From: Zygnema cylindricum
Lineage: Eukaryota; Streptophyta; Zygnematophyceae; Zygnematales; Zygnemataceae
Direction: 5' to 3'
Assembly (NCBI GenBank): GCA_037447655.1
Contig: JBBHKE010001131.1
Location: 175,032 to 239,031, forward strand
Length of the DNA: 64,000 nucleotides
In this document: in pieces, positions 21,361 through 35,300 of the stretch
Position numbering within the stretch: position 1 is the first letter of the stretch
Layout: the number at the start of each line of letters is the position of its first letter
Position numbers and translations under genes: made by a program
Notes under the pieces: generated by a model
Database searches by the model: none
The model's input: the letters and a program-made list of their open reading frames with translations, nothing else
What the model was told of the DNA's origin: nothing

Positions 21361-24300
21361 ATGGCCACGCCAAAAGTTACACTCTCTGTATCAGGAGGTG
21401 TTGGAGTTATATCGATTAACAATCCACCAGTTAATTCGCTAGCTCCCGATGGTAAGTATATTTATGAACTGCCAGCTATTTAGTCACATTAAGACACATT
21501 TAATAATATTTTTTCTATCCTGAACATTCGCAAGGATTGTTGACGGGTCTTTCTATTGTGTTGTTTATTGTTTTACTTATATTTCCTAACCGTTAGGTTA
21601 CTGAGGCTTTTCTATGTCTTTGTCGAATACAGTGTTAATGGGGCTCAAAGTCACTTTCGACGAGGCGCACAAAAGGGATGACGTGAAGGCCATTGTAGTA
21701 ACAGGTATATTCTTAAACTGCATTTCGCTAACCTTGCAGGCTATGAGGATTTTGGTGCTTTTGTTTTTATTTTTTTGCTTTTAGGATAGTTAAGAAGTTT
21801 CGTGTCGAATTGAGTATACCTCTAAAAACAAAGCTATCAAATTTTACTTTGTTATCATTAACGCCTGCTTGAGTTTTTATGTGACAGGGACAAATGGAAA
21901 GTTTTCCGGAGGATTTGATATTGGTGCGATCGTTGGCGTTCAGGAGAAAGGTGAATTTTTGTTGGACTTTTCTCACTGTTGTATTAAGTACATTTTCGCT
22001 GGTAGTTTGTGTTGAGAGTTGTGCCGTCACAAAAATGGCTACTTCAAAAACTTTTGCAAGTAGTTGTGTTATCCTGGGCACCTCCACGTATTCTTTTTTT
22101 TATATTCCTGGTTGGGGCACCTCCCTGGTTTTTGTGTTTCTTTGCACCATTTCTGTATCAGCTGAGTCTCAAATTTTTGACTTGCTAAAACGCGTTAAGT
22201 TTTTGCGCTTTCTAATTTTGAAGCTCCTCCATTGGTTACCATCCAGATAAGACGGTACAATACATTTTTTAAGCGAACTGCGATAAGCCTAGTCCATTTC
22301 AGCACTTGAGACGGCTGTATTCTTGTTTGGATGCAGAAATGAATAGCTATTGATGTATTAATCCTGTAAAGTTTTCTGCAAATATAAACACTGTTTTGTG
22401 GCTTCATTTTTTGCAGGAGATATGTCGTCTATGATGCGTGTGTCGGTTCTTCTGATGATTGAAACAATTGAAGGTGAGATTAATACGGCTATTGCATCCA
22501 TAGAATAGTGTCAAAATAACTTGACGTCAGAGACCACTAGCTTTCTGTTTGGGTGTATCTTAAGTCTGCGTCTGCAACTTCCTTTAACCTACGCAATTAC
22601 CAGACTGTGGATGTTGTGACTAGTATGGTACTGTTTTTGTGTTTCATATCTTGCCTCCATAAATTTGAGCATCTTTTTGTTCACGATCATTTCTTTGGAT
22701 CAAACGCTAAGTCTACAATATCAATTCGTTGCTTTTTTAGCCATTTTAAATGAGTAGTTCAAACAGTTTTTTGTAGGAAGGTGTCTTCTAGCAGCTGGAA
22801 GTTGTTAAACAGAGCTAACTTGAAATTTCCCCCTTTTTTTTTGTCTGTGATGTACTGAAGCTTATGTCTCTGTTTTTGTTTCAGCCGGTCCAAAGCCTGT
22901 CGTTGCAGCAATAGAGGGCCTTGCATTAGGAGGCGGCCTGGAGCTTGCAATGGTAAGAGCAGCAATAGTCTACAGTCCTCGAGTTCCTGACATACCTTCC
23001 TGACTTAGTAAATGTATGTTCGCCAGACTGCTTTCTATTGATTTTGGTGCAATTGTTTTTCTTCCGTGCCTTTCTTGTTTCCTTTGTTTACTTTGATTTC
23101 TGGTGCGATCTTGTTTCTTCGCGGCTTTGTATTTCTTCTATTAACTGTCTGGTTTATCCGTTTGTGCAGTCTTGTCATGCCCGAATAGCAGCTCCAAACA
23201 CACAATTGGGTCTTCCTGAGCTTCAACTTGGGATTATTCCAGGTTTTGGAGGTAGGTCATAGTTTTACTCGTTATATTGTAATGCAACATTCTCAATGGT
23301 TTCACATTGTATAAATTGGAGTTGAAGCACCATATGAGGTTATCGCCATATTCCAATATTATATTTTAGAGTTGTGTTGTTGACTTAACTCAGACACCTT
23401 GGCTGCTTTTGTCTTGCTATTTATCCTCCTTACAAACAGAGAAGGTCATTTTGTAATTCTTCCCTCTGGATGCACTGCTATTTGGCTTGAGTACAGGAAC
23501 ACAGCGGCTTCCGCGACTTGTGGGTCTCCAGAAAGGCTGTGAAATGATGCTGGTATGCATAGAAACCACAGTGTGTTGATATCCTACATACACATTATGC
23601 CCCGCACCATTCTCTTCGAGTCACGCATCCTTCTTGCATAGTCTTCTCTTGTGTTTTATGTTATTGTGCTCGGTGAACCTAAATGCTCATCCGTTTTTCA
23701 AACTGGCAATACATATTTTAGCCTTCCCCTTTTCTTGTTCATTGTTCTTGTACCATATTTTAGTAGAAGTTGTTCGTGGTGTCACCTGTAAAATCTCTTC
23801 TTTAACGTATCCATTGTGTAAGCAAATTATGTGACATGCTTGCTACAGCGTCATCAGTATCTCGTGCATCTTGTATGAGCCCGAGCCTCCTTTTTCAGCA
23901 TTCCATGGTAGTTCTTAGCGTCTATTTGACTGTCGCAGCCATTATTATGTTATCTGTTAAGATTTATCCGGGGCCGAATATGTGGACAACATGAAGTACT
24001 GTTTCTATATGGTGTACAGAAATTCTATTGAACTTGAGTGTGTGGCTAATGGTTTTCGTTGGGTTATCATGTATGCTGCTATTTGCACAGCTTTCGAAGC
24101 CCATAAAGGCAAAGGAAGGCAAAGAGCTTGGCTTAGTGGATGAAATCGTTCCTTCAACAAAAATCCTTGACGCCGCAAAAGCCTGGGCTTTAGACATTGC
24201 TGCTCGACGCCGTCCGTGGCTTCAGACCCTTTACCGCAATGATAAGTTGGAGCCTCTTGGGGATGCAAGGGAGATACTCAAGTTCGTTCGTATGCAGGCA

Positions 24301-27300
24301 CAACAAACTGCACCACATTTGAAACATCCTCAAAGATGTCTTGATGCTGTAGAGGCAGGTATCATTCACGGCGGTTACAAAGGTAACCTTGAGGTGAGAA
24401 ATTTTTCTTGGTGGATTTAGTCAAAATTTGTCTGTTTTCTGATTGAATGATCGAGGATTGGGCTTGAATGCAGAAAAAAATCTGTCAGTTCAGCCTGTTC
24501 AAAAACCGCTTAGGGGCGGTTATGTCCTTTTTTACCAACTATTTCATTTTTGACAAACCATTTCATCAGAAAACAATTGATGTTCACGGCACAGTAGAAA
24601 GCTGAAGCCTTTTTTGTCTAGTAATAAGCTATTTAGCTTGCCTGTTTTAAGCTGCAATTGCGTTGAGATTAAATGCACTTAATGCACTTTTCACAGAGTT
24701 CAGTAATGCATAATGGTGACAGATTTCATAGTTGAACATTAGACTATTCTTGACTTGGTGCAGTCTGTCACAACAATTCCGAGGCAACTTATAAGAAAGA
24801 TTTACAAAATCTTACATATTAATTCCATAATTAAAACTGTAGAAAGTTTGGATAGAGATCTCTCATTGGCTAATTTTTCAGCAAAGTGGGCCAAGCTAAG
24901 TGAATTGACTAGCTAAGCTGTCTGGATAAAGAGATATTGTCTGTTGCAGTTGGTGTTTGTGAGACAATGTGAAAGTTAACACTTGTCCTGACCCTTTCTC
25001 TTCTGTTTGCAGGAAGAGGCTATTTTCAGGGAGCTTGTCCTTTCCGATACCTCGAAATCTCTAACTCACATTTTCTTTGCTCAAAGAATGACTACAAAGG
25101 TGATTGTTTTATCTTATTGGCTTTGGAAAAGGCAGTAGATAGAAGCTAAGTTACGAAAGTGCTTGGCTAGGACTGCTCGTCTTTGTTGGAAAATGACGTT
25201 TTTGGATTGTGTAGCACTTTGAAACTGGACAACGTATGGTTACAGATTCTGTGAAGTATTGAAGCATAAAAGATGTCCTTTAAAGAAAACTTCTCCTTCA
25301 AAGAAAAGATGTCCTTGATATTTTTTTGAGCTGATGCACCACGACATGCAGTAGTGTCCATGATTAAATACAGATGCCATGTTTTTGATGATAACAATCA
25401 TCTTTAGGACAATAGGACTGCCTCTCTTCACTGACCGCCGGCTTTAAAGTTTTTGAACGTCCAAAGTTCTGTTGCAAATGGCATCAGATATTGAAGGGCA
25501 ATCACCTTAAACTCTCCCGCTCTATGCAAATCTCAGTTAAGAATATAGAGATGCAACGGGACGAACTGTAGGCCATAAAGGTTCATTGCTTGTGTCCTTT
25601 CTGTTATTTGCGACATGGTTGTGTACTGGCAGTCATGTTTAACACCTCTGAGTTCCTCTAGAGTTAGCGTCACGATTGTAGCTTTACAATGTTGGTCTTT
25701 TTAAAACTATTTCAACTCCAGCCTCGCACAAAAGTTCTGATGCAACATGATGAGGAAAGCAGGTCCCAGGAGTTACGGATAGGGGGCTTCAGCCACGACC
25801 TATTAAAAAGGTTGCCGTCATTGGAGGGGGGCTTATGGGATCTGGAATTGTAACTGCGTTCGTTTCCGTTGGCATTCCTGTTGTTCTCAAAGAAGTAAAT
25901 GAAGAGTTTCTCAAGCAAGGCTTGGACCGTGTTAAGGGTACAGATCTTGGACTCTACAACCTGCTTTAGTTGAATGCCGCTAGGAAATAGTGTTAGCCTT
26001 TAGAAGTCAGTCCTTTAATGGTTGTGGTGACGTTTTTAGCTGTGCCAATTTCTGCAGTGACTTTGTAATCATGAGCTTATGGTGGACAAGCGCAATTCAG
26101 AAGTGATGAACATGTGATTGCCTCAGCACTCTTGTTTTTAAGTGTGTAATCAGACGATTGGTGTCGCTGTTTCTTTTTTCTTTCTCTGTTGCTTTTGCTG
26201 AACCAGAAAGCATAACTGAGAAATTTCAGGGCATACTTGTGTAGTTTTTGATACCATCTATGGTTTGCTTAACTCCTTAAGAGTATCTGTATGCCTCTTA
26301 TTTTATTGTTTTAAGTAATTAGTTCTGAACTAGTTTATAAGTCAAGGCAATGTACTGCCTTTGCTAACCAATAGAAGATGCTACTTAGTAAAGAGCTTAC
26401 TACCAGTTCTGTGAACTTTATTAGCATGTGCAAATATTGCTATTGCTCAACTTGCAAATTATATTGCTTTTGCCCAACTTATAAATATAGGCCTCCTAGA
26501 TGTCATTTGCGGCAATGGCCTGGTATTTTAAGTTTTAAGACACTGTTAATTAGTTGACAATGACTTGCTCTTCCTGATGCCGAGGCGTTTTTTATGATTC
26601 CAGCAAACTTTGGAAGCAGAATACGAAAGGGCACTATGAGCAAGGAGCAGCTTCAGAAAACACTTGGACTTGTGAAGGGCAGTCTCGATTACAATGATTT
26701 CAAATCCGTGGATCTGGTCATAGAGGTACACTTTTATGTGTTTCCGTTAGTTTAAAAGCTGTTAATAGCTTTTTGAAGTTTTGAGAATTTTTGTTATCTA
26801 GCCTCTACGTGGCATTTGGAGTTTGATGGATCACGGGTTCAAACTTTTTTAAAAAGGATTGAAATCTTATGGCTTTACAAGGTTTTTGCAGCTCACCTTG
26901 AAGAGCACTACACTCATTTGTAGACATGTAGGCTGATGTTTACTTCTATGACACATTCCCATGTTGAGCAGTATATTAGGTAGACTACATTATGATGCAA
27001 ATTTCACTAGCATGCACAAAGTCGTTTGCTTCTTTACTGAGAGTGGCGCTAAATTTCCTTTCATTGATTTTAAGCTACTGGATTTTATGTTTCTTCCAAT
27101 AACCTGTTGCGTCACTTTGTTGGGTCCAGGCTGTGATTGAAAACATTCCTCTCAAGCAGCAAATTTTTGCAGATTTGGAGAAATTCTGCTCACCAGATTG
27201 TGTGTTGTCAAGCAACACTTCTACGATTGACCTGAATGTTGTTGGTGCCAAAACAAAAGCTCAGGATCGTATTATCGGGGCACATTTTTTCAGGTCTGTC

Positions 27301-30211
27301 TCTTGTGGTTTATTGAACTGCATGCATAGCCATAGAATAGGATCTTGAAAGCTAATTTTTATCAATGAGAAACGTATAAGGACTAGGGACTAGGGATATG
27401 CATCCAACAGTATGTTCACCAACTCTAACTATGCAAGAGTTTTTGTAGTAGGTAAGGATATAAGAAATGCTAAGAACAGTGATAGAGCGTTTAGTGGCTT
27501 CAAGCTGAATTCATGGTTAGTACTTCAGAATGTGTTGAGGAAGATGTTGAGAAGAGTGCATTTTTCTAGCACGAAGATGAAAACGCTGGCTGCTTGTTAT
27601 GATCTAAAATACTTAAATACACCAGTATTATGAAGAGATGTTGGATTATGTTGGAACCAATATTGTTTTCAGCCGTAACTGAACACTCCTAACATGGAAA
27701 ATATATTGCTGTTTTGGTCCTGTTTGAACAGCCCCGCCCATATCATGCCTTTACTGGAAGTTGTGAAGACTGAAAAAACTTCTCCACAAGTAATTCTGGA
27801 TTTGCTCACAGTGGGCAAGACTATCAAGAAGACACCTGTTGTAGTTGGAAATTGTACTGGTTTTGCCGTAAACCGTGTTTTTTTCCCCTACACAATGGCT
27901 GCATGCCTATTGGCTGACCTTGGTGTGGATCCATATCGAATCGACAAAATCATTAAAGGTTTCGGAATGCCCATGGGTCCCTTCAGGTAATTTCACATCT
28001 TGTCTCCATGTGCAAATGGTTTTTAGGTCAGATGGTCCTGGATGTCTCACAGTTCTGTAAAATTTGGAGTTCTGTGAAAAATAGCTTGGCTCTGATGTAC
28101 GTTATCAAAGGAGTATGTTGGACCATATTGTTGAAATGTTGTTTGCATTTTCTACTTATTATGTTTTAAGCTTTGTGGTTCACGAGCTTTTTGCAGCTAC
28201 TAAAAACTATAAATCCATGTCCATTGTATGTTTCGAGAAATTTCCTACAACAGGACTCTTCACTGTTTTGTTGGTAGCAATTTGAGAAGGACAAGCTCAC
28301 TCATACGGTGTTTTGTGTTTTGCTGTGCTGCAGGCTTACAGATTTAGTCGGCATGGGAGTTGCAGTGGCTGTTGGCCAGCAGTTCTTCAAATCTTTTCCA
28401 GATAGGGCATATGGAACACAGCTTATCCCTTCCATGCTTGAAGACCAACGCTTTGGTATGTAAAGATATTTTGAGTTTCATACAAACTCTGTTCTGGCAT
28501 CTTTTCTTGACTTTGTTTCTTTATAGCCTACCATGTTGGTGAACGGACTGTGTTTGGAATTCTTGATCTGTTTTTCCTATGATGTTGTTATTAAGCAGTG
28601 GGAAGGGTGGGCCGGACAAGCAGGAGAAAAGAATGGGAAAGGCTTCTATTTGTATGATGCTAAACGTAAGGCACAACCTGCACCTGAGTTGAATGATTAC
28701 TTGGAGAAATCACGCAAAGCTGCTGGACTTATGGCTGATGGGAAGGTATGTTAAATTCACTACAAAGTCGGTTTTTTTATTTGTGAAGACTGGACATAGA
28801 TACACAAGAGATGGTGGGTAGTGCTTGTTGTTCTGGATTTTACGCATTTGCAGATATCATAGGAAGTGTACATACGAACAAATATGCTATCGTGGGATAC
28901 TTGTTTTCTAAGTGACATTATTTCTCTCTACGAGGTTGGACTCCCACTTCAAAATGTGAGAGGGTTAGACAAGCAATTGGAAAGCTTTGCTCAATTGGAA
29001 TTGGAAGAGGGAGATAAAAAAAAAAGAAAGGACGTAATTGTTTTTACCCTTCGGGTGAAATTAAAGCAAGAGCTGAAACTACACGTGCTCAGCGGAAGCT
29101 GTTTATTTTGTTCCTGTTCGACAAACAATGTAGACTGTTGAAACCCTTTTTTTTCAAGTTAGCTTTTGGACCTAAAAAATTCAACTCTTTGCCTCCCTAA
29201 TGGAATAGCTCATAGAAAGCAGGAACTACGACTGTATATTTGTTCTAAGAGTACAAACCATTCGAATCTCTGCATAATATGAAAATGTCTTGGGAGCTTA
29301 ACAAATGATTGATGAAATGGATGTGTGAGGAGGTATGCAGGCGCTCCAGGTTAGCAACCAGGAAATCTTGGAGATGATTTTCTTCCCTGTCGTGAATGAG
29401 GCCTGTAGAGTCCTTGATGAGGGGGTCGTTGTTCGAGCAGCTGATCTGGATATTGCCAGTGTTATGGCAATGGGCTTCCCTCCATACAGGTAAGGGCACT
29501 GGAAAAGTGGTATATTGCGGCAAAGTTCAAATCATATCACAGCAAGTTCGAGTTTGCTGCTCAAAGATATTTCTCATTATGTGGGTTTATGCGGAGACTT
29601 GTCTTGCCTTATTTTTGTTCCAGTTCGGATGGTTGCTGACCGGGAACATATTTACTGTGGATTTCAGGGGGGGACTGGTCTTCTGGGCGGATCTCGTTGG
29701 GGCAAAGCACATCCATGATCAGTTGACAAAGTGGTCACAAATGTATGGTGGATTTTTTAAGCCTTGTGCATACCTTGAAGAGCGAGCCAGCAAAGGCATC
29801 AAACTGGTGAGTAGGAAACTGCAAGAAAGCTGGCAAAGCTGGTCGTTTGGTTGTAAATGAATGAATTGTTGTTATAAAGCATATTCTATGTTAACGTTTA
29901 GCTCTGGATAGTGTCTGGAAGCCGGTCCATTGTGCATCGTATGTGGGTTATAAATTCATTTTGAGTCTAGGGTCTCTAAGCTATCTGCATCGATGCTTCA
30001 AATAATTGTACAGAGGAACAAATTCACTGCAAATTGCCTTTTTAGAGAACAGACGTCCTCTATTTGCGAGGTTTCACCGATCCCCTGAATGTCTAGGTCA
30101 ATTTTAAATGACAAGTAATGCTTTCCTCATTTACTTTGGCGTGAATACTATTTGTGGATACAGGGTGCAGCAAAATCTGATACTGGAGCAAGTTCACGGT
30201 CAAGATTGTAA
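21361..30211 (+). CDS. MFP2: Peroxisomal fatty-acid beta-oxidation multifunctional protein (enoyl-CoA hydratase / 3-hydroxyacyl-CoA dehydrogenase)
   Basis: Catalyses the second and third steps of peroxisomal beta-oxidation. Eighteen exons: 21361-21451, 21633-21704, 21888-21950, 22417-22473, 22885-22952, 23170-23251, 23497-23552, 24091-24393, 25013-25099, 25763-25937, 26604-26725, 27130-27293, 27732-27986, 28334-28455, 28606-28745, 29341-29489, 29668-29806, 30164-30211. All join in phase at GT-AG sites to 730 residues; plant homologues are about 720-725. Hydratase catalytic Glu114 (GGGLELAM) and Glu134 (LGLPELQLG) are 20 apart, as in the family. The NAD-binding GGGLMGSG is at 314-321. Dehydrogenase His444 and Glu456 sit in HFFSPAHIMPLLE. 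The protein ends SRL, a type 1 peroxisomal signal. No stop or frameshift. The exon 15 start (28606) was chosen by phase; exon 16 could begin at 29350 instead. MFP2 rather than the paralogue AIM1 is suggested only by the SRL ending. Confidence 0.95.
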
Positions 30212-32118
30212 ATGGTACGAGATTTTTGGAGCGTTCCAGAATATGCTGTTAAACATGCGATATCAATGGGAAAGTTACCAGTCACTTCCTTGCACAAAGA
30301 CATGGTTTTGAAGCATCTAAGGATCGTTCCGAGTTGTATATTCAATGGAATAGAGAAGGTCACAATTCTGCTCTCTCTCTAGACCGCCACAAATTGTTGT
30401 CAATCACTAAGAATGGAGGTTTGGAGGATTAAATCATTTCAGTTGGACAATGACCTCACCTGTTTTCATGTAACACATTTTATCCAGATCTCTGATCTTC
30501 TGAACCATCACCTATTTCTTTGTTCATCAGATTTCTGATTTTTGTACAACCATCTATTTCTTTGCAACTTTGCAACTTTGGAATTCAAGTTTTTGTTACT
30601 TTACATATCCCCTTGAAAATTCTCCCTCGTGTTTTCTGTTTTCTAAGTTTGTTGACTTTTGAAAGGTGAAATGTGACACTGTATGCTTTTCTTGACCTCC
30701 TGGGCGCCATGCGCTCTTTTTGCCTTTTTTTGTTTTGAGCTATCTTATGGCGACCATTGTTTTTGTGATTGGTGATAATTAATTCAGCACGGCAGTAATG
30801 CGCTTTGAGTACACATGGGAGCAAGAAAGGATAACAGAGTCAAAATGAAAAGATGAATGCGAGTGGAAGCAACCAAAAGGAAAGAAATAAGGCGAACAGA
30901 AACCAACAACAAAGAACACTGGATGGAAAAACAAGCACATAATTTGTGTACTTAAAAGAAGATTGCGTACCTAAAAGAAAAGTACCTAACCAAAACTCAA
31001 CAGAGCTATAGCACTAAAAGGAACTCTCTAAATTCCCCAAGTCTCAGCGGAGCGCGCTGAATGAGCTCTGATATAAATAATAATTGCCTACAACAAAATG
31101 CAGCAATATCCGGCAACAGATGTCGAGGCATTTCCGACTTTGGCGGATGTTTATTTATTTTCGTTTTTTTCTGAAGTAATTTTCCAATTTGTGGCTTCCC
31201 ACAACCATTCATACACCCACCCCACTTATTGACACCAACTGGCTCGTTTTAGCAAAAAAATCCAAATGAGGTACATGTTTCTAATCAATTTTAATTTGCT
31301 TTCCCCATCAAAAATATTATAGTCATAGGTTTATTCATATGTTGCAGCCGCATAAGTTTTTGCAGAACAACAGGCACCTGTTAGACATACTTGGCTTCAA
31401 ATGTAGGGCAAACCTTTCAGGCATCTCATTTTTATTTGACTTTTTTTTCCTTTTTGCATTTTCGCTTGGTTATATTGGGGCATTTTCGAGGGTGCTCACT
31501 TGAGGTCAAAAGTTCCGTTTTAGAATGGGCACCCAATACAACGATTAAATCTTACCTCACAGGTGTTGGACCAATATGTGTATAGTTGAACAAAAGACAA
31601 ACTAACCAGAGAAAAGGTGAAGGACAAATGGATGAAAAACAAACAGACATACAGAAAACGCAACTAAACTGGAGAAATAAAAAGAAAAATAGCAGTAAAA
31701 CAGAAAATCTCAATAGATATATATATCAAACACACTTCCCAATCCTTCAACGCAACCAACAATGCCCACTACAAAGAGCCCACCTCCTGAAATTCCCCAT
31801 GCTCAATCGTGCGACATATGTTATTTGGACAACGGCCGTGAACTGCTGAATACCCAAACCATTCATTTCAATTCAAATGCAGTTCGAATAACACGATCAG
31901 GAGTACAGCCGGCCTGCATGTCTGGGTGGATAGGACGTTACAATTCAATCGAATTTCAAAACATGTTTAACCGGTTAAAACAACAAAGACTTTCAATCGA
32001 CCTACAAACTTTGCTCCGCATAGGACCCACTTAGGACTAAACCCCGCGCAGCAAATACATTTTCCATTAATATAAGAGTGCACCAAATAACACAATCCCT
32101 CGAGAAGACATTGTAAAG
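30212..32118. other. Intergenic region between convergent genes
   Basis: Presumed 3' untranslated sequence of the multifunctional protein gene, then AT-rich spacer. Short open frames on both strands have no recognised domain. Confidence 0.4.
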
Positions 32119-32220
32119 TCACTCTCCTACTCTCATTGACTACCATTCTTAGTCACTCTCCTACTCTCATTGACTACCATTCTTAGTCACTCTCCTACTT
32201 TCATCAACTACCATTCTTTC
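32119..32220 (+). repeat. 34-bp tandem repeat, three copies
   Basis: Units start at 32119, 32153 and 32187 (TCACTCTCCTACT(C/T)TCAT...ACTACCATTCTT). The first two are identical; the third differs at a few bases. It lies about 170 bp downstream of the peptide deformylase stop codon. Confidence 0.92.
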
Positions 32221-32386
32221 GACCGTTACACAACTTCACCTTAACAAATATGCCGATAAAGATAAAAGGCGGTATTGAGGAATCCCATTTTTCTAAGCAT
32301 GATTAACACCAATACAATGAAGGGCCGATGCATCCACGATGAGTCGCAAGGTTCCCATGGAGTACCACCTTCATCTGTATACGCCT

Positions 32387-35300
32387 CTAAGCAGATACTT
32401 TCTCAAACTTGCGTGCCACTCTTTCTGGAGATGGTAAACCTGTTCTCTTCGTGTACTCTGCCTCCAGAGCCTGTAAAAGAATGAAACACAAATACAAGTG
32501 GATGAGCCCCCAAAACGCTGAAAGCTGAAGTCAAGTAGGCGTGTGCACAAGTTGAAGATCCTGTATCCTGTGTGGATCTTCACTAGCCATCATGCAGGTA
32601 ACAAAGGTGAACTTAAGATATTTGGATGCATAACGTATCTTATCATATGACCGTGCAATATATGTCACATATGCGGCCCATACAATAGGCACCTTCAGAG
32701 GACATGGATACTCAACATTGTTGTTGGTTTGTAAGTTAGCGGTTTAGTCGATGCTTTGTGCTGACAAGAGCTTGCAGCCCATGATGAGTCAGTTGACACC
32801 CAGCTCATAAGAGAGTGCGATTAGCAAAATTTGGGCGCAAACTGTTTGACAGCTAAGCACTGACCACCCCAATGTCAGATCCTTCTGAAAGGAGCTCCTT
32901 CTTCTGAACTAAGATGGTAGGCAAGCCTGTCAGGATGTCAGATTGACTCATCATTTCAGTACCTGTTGGACTTTTCTACTTTACCTCCTGTACCTTAGCT
33001 TGTGCACTTTCTATACCGCCTGTACCATCTAGACTTACATATACTGTTCTCTTCGTAAGCGGGTCCCACATAAGGACACCAAATTCTAGCAAAAATTATA
33101 CCACAACTGCAAATGGATGAAATAACCTTCAGCATCTTAAAACATCACAACATTCTGAAATCCATTTATACATAAACGCAAATGTGTCGAAAATCACAAT
33201 ACAAAACAAGCAACCTTGGCCACTAATCGAATGGGAAACTGACAGAAATTGCTGGTAAAAACAACCTCAAGGTCTTCCCGCACTGTCTGCAGAACCTCAA
33301 GTGACATTCGATCATGGAAGAGAGTTCCCTGTGATGCAACAACCATCAGACATGTTAGCAAGGCAAAACTAATGGAAGAAACCAAAGTGGAAAATCTAAA
33401 AACTTTAAGAGTAATTCAAAAATAATCAGCGTATAATGAAAAGTTTACAGATGCCTGAAAAAAACTATGGAGAGGTCAAGAATCAATCTGTCTCTTGTTC
33501 AGCCAATATCCATGAAAACAACACGTACTTGCAAAGTCAACAAAATGGCAGAAACCTCCACAGAACAGTTATTTTCTCAGTGTATTTTTTTTTTTTTCTG
33601 CGTAGCTGTTCAAGGCTCATTCTGTGAAGAGGCAATCCACAAATTACCCACCTATGGTGATTAAGCAATCCATGAATATGACAATATACCCGTTTCTTTG
33701 AACTGATCAAAACAAACCAAAATAGAGAATCTTGATCACACAGCAAACTGTTAGCAAGGAAGGCAAGGTCAGCACGGACACACCTCAAGGTGATCATACT
33801 CATGCTGGAAAATACGAGCCTGCCAGTCCTTTAAATTCATACTGAATTTTCGTCCCTTGATGTCTTGAGCATCCACCTTGACACCTATCGATCGCTGTCC
33901 ACCGTCAATACCCCACAATGAACTCACATCGTCTTTGCCTCTCACTTTTATTAGGAGTCACCTAAAATACTATCATCTCAACGTAAGAAACAGTCAAGTG
34001 AGCTACACCGTTGTGACGGTTCATCGATATTATAGTGATTGATACTATTTTGGACAAGCACTACGTTTACCACAAATATTGCATTAGTGCTAATATTAAA
34101 GACAGCATCCTGCCATGCCATCCAACCTTGAAGAAATATGGTTTTACTTTAATCAGCAGTTTAAAACTCCCTCTGATTGGCTGATAAATACCTCGACATT
34201 GCCGTTAAAGAGGCCTTGACCATCCTTTGAAGGGAAGGAAAGGCATCCCTCTAACTCCACCTCCTTCGCCTTGGTATATTTTACAATGCGCGGATTCACA
34301 AGTACATATTCAGTGCCCTCCCCTCGTCGTCCTTCAGGATTATACACCATCAGGCGAACATTAACCCCTACCTGTGGGGCTGCCAGGCCCACACCTTCTG
34401 TCCTGTACACATCGCCCCAAACATACTTTCCAAGCTGTGAAATAACCACATTCACACTTGATGTGCCTTTTGCTCGACAGTTAAAATGAAATTTGTTGCC
34501 AAATAATTTAACATTTGATTGCTCTAATGCAAATAGGTCAGTTAAATATGAAACAAAAATAAATTACGAGTGAATGCAATATATTTTTATCATACCCATT
34601 GCGCTATAACAACCAATCAATTTGATTACATATGCTTTTAACATCTTCAACATCTCGAAACATGTTACTATAAGCCCACCTATTTTATTTCATATGTGTT
34701 TTACTTCACTTTTGGAATACTTGGGTTATGTTTGATTTTATCATTACATAGAGAGTAAACAATAACATTTGATATAGATGAATAATAGACTGGACATGCA
34801 TAAGGAGATTGTGATACTGTGTTGCACAACAGTCCGATAAGGATGCAAAGCTACTTCAATTTATACAGAGGCCAAATCAAAAAAACCAATCGGAGCGTCT
34901 ACATTATTTGCCATCATGGTACATAATTGCATCCTCATCTATGTATAGACGTCACACAAATTGAAATGCCCAATTGATGTAGAAGAGTTTCAACAAAGGG
35001 TGGGATGTCATTCTCGTTTTCTTTGACTTGGGATTTGTCGTTATGCCTCAAAGTTTTGACATCCACAATGTTTGTGCTCCATTCAAAGCCAGAAAAATCA
35101 CAATTTCAAAGTGCATTGCAAACAAACCAGACAAGCACATACAAGTGCCATGTAAACATCAGTTGTCATTACCAACTTGAGCTGCTAAAATGATCTGGCG
35201 ACTACCAATGCTCGATTCCGTTAAACATAATAGGATGCCGCATAGCAAAACATAACACGGGATATAAAGATACAGGAGACCAGCTCAAAATTTGGGGATG

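Noticed and set aside
28533-28605. Exon 15 of the multifunctional protein starting earlier, after TTAAG or AGCAG
   Set aside because: Both choices shift the frame and lose the conserved GKGFYLYDAKRKA stretch; 28,606 keeps phase.
33883-33893. Peptide deformylase exon 4 starting after GATAG
   Set aside because: It breaks phase with exon 3; the acceptor GACAG just upstream keeps the frame and the usual length before the metal-binding motif.
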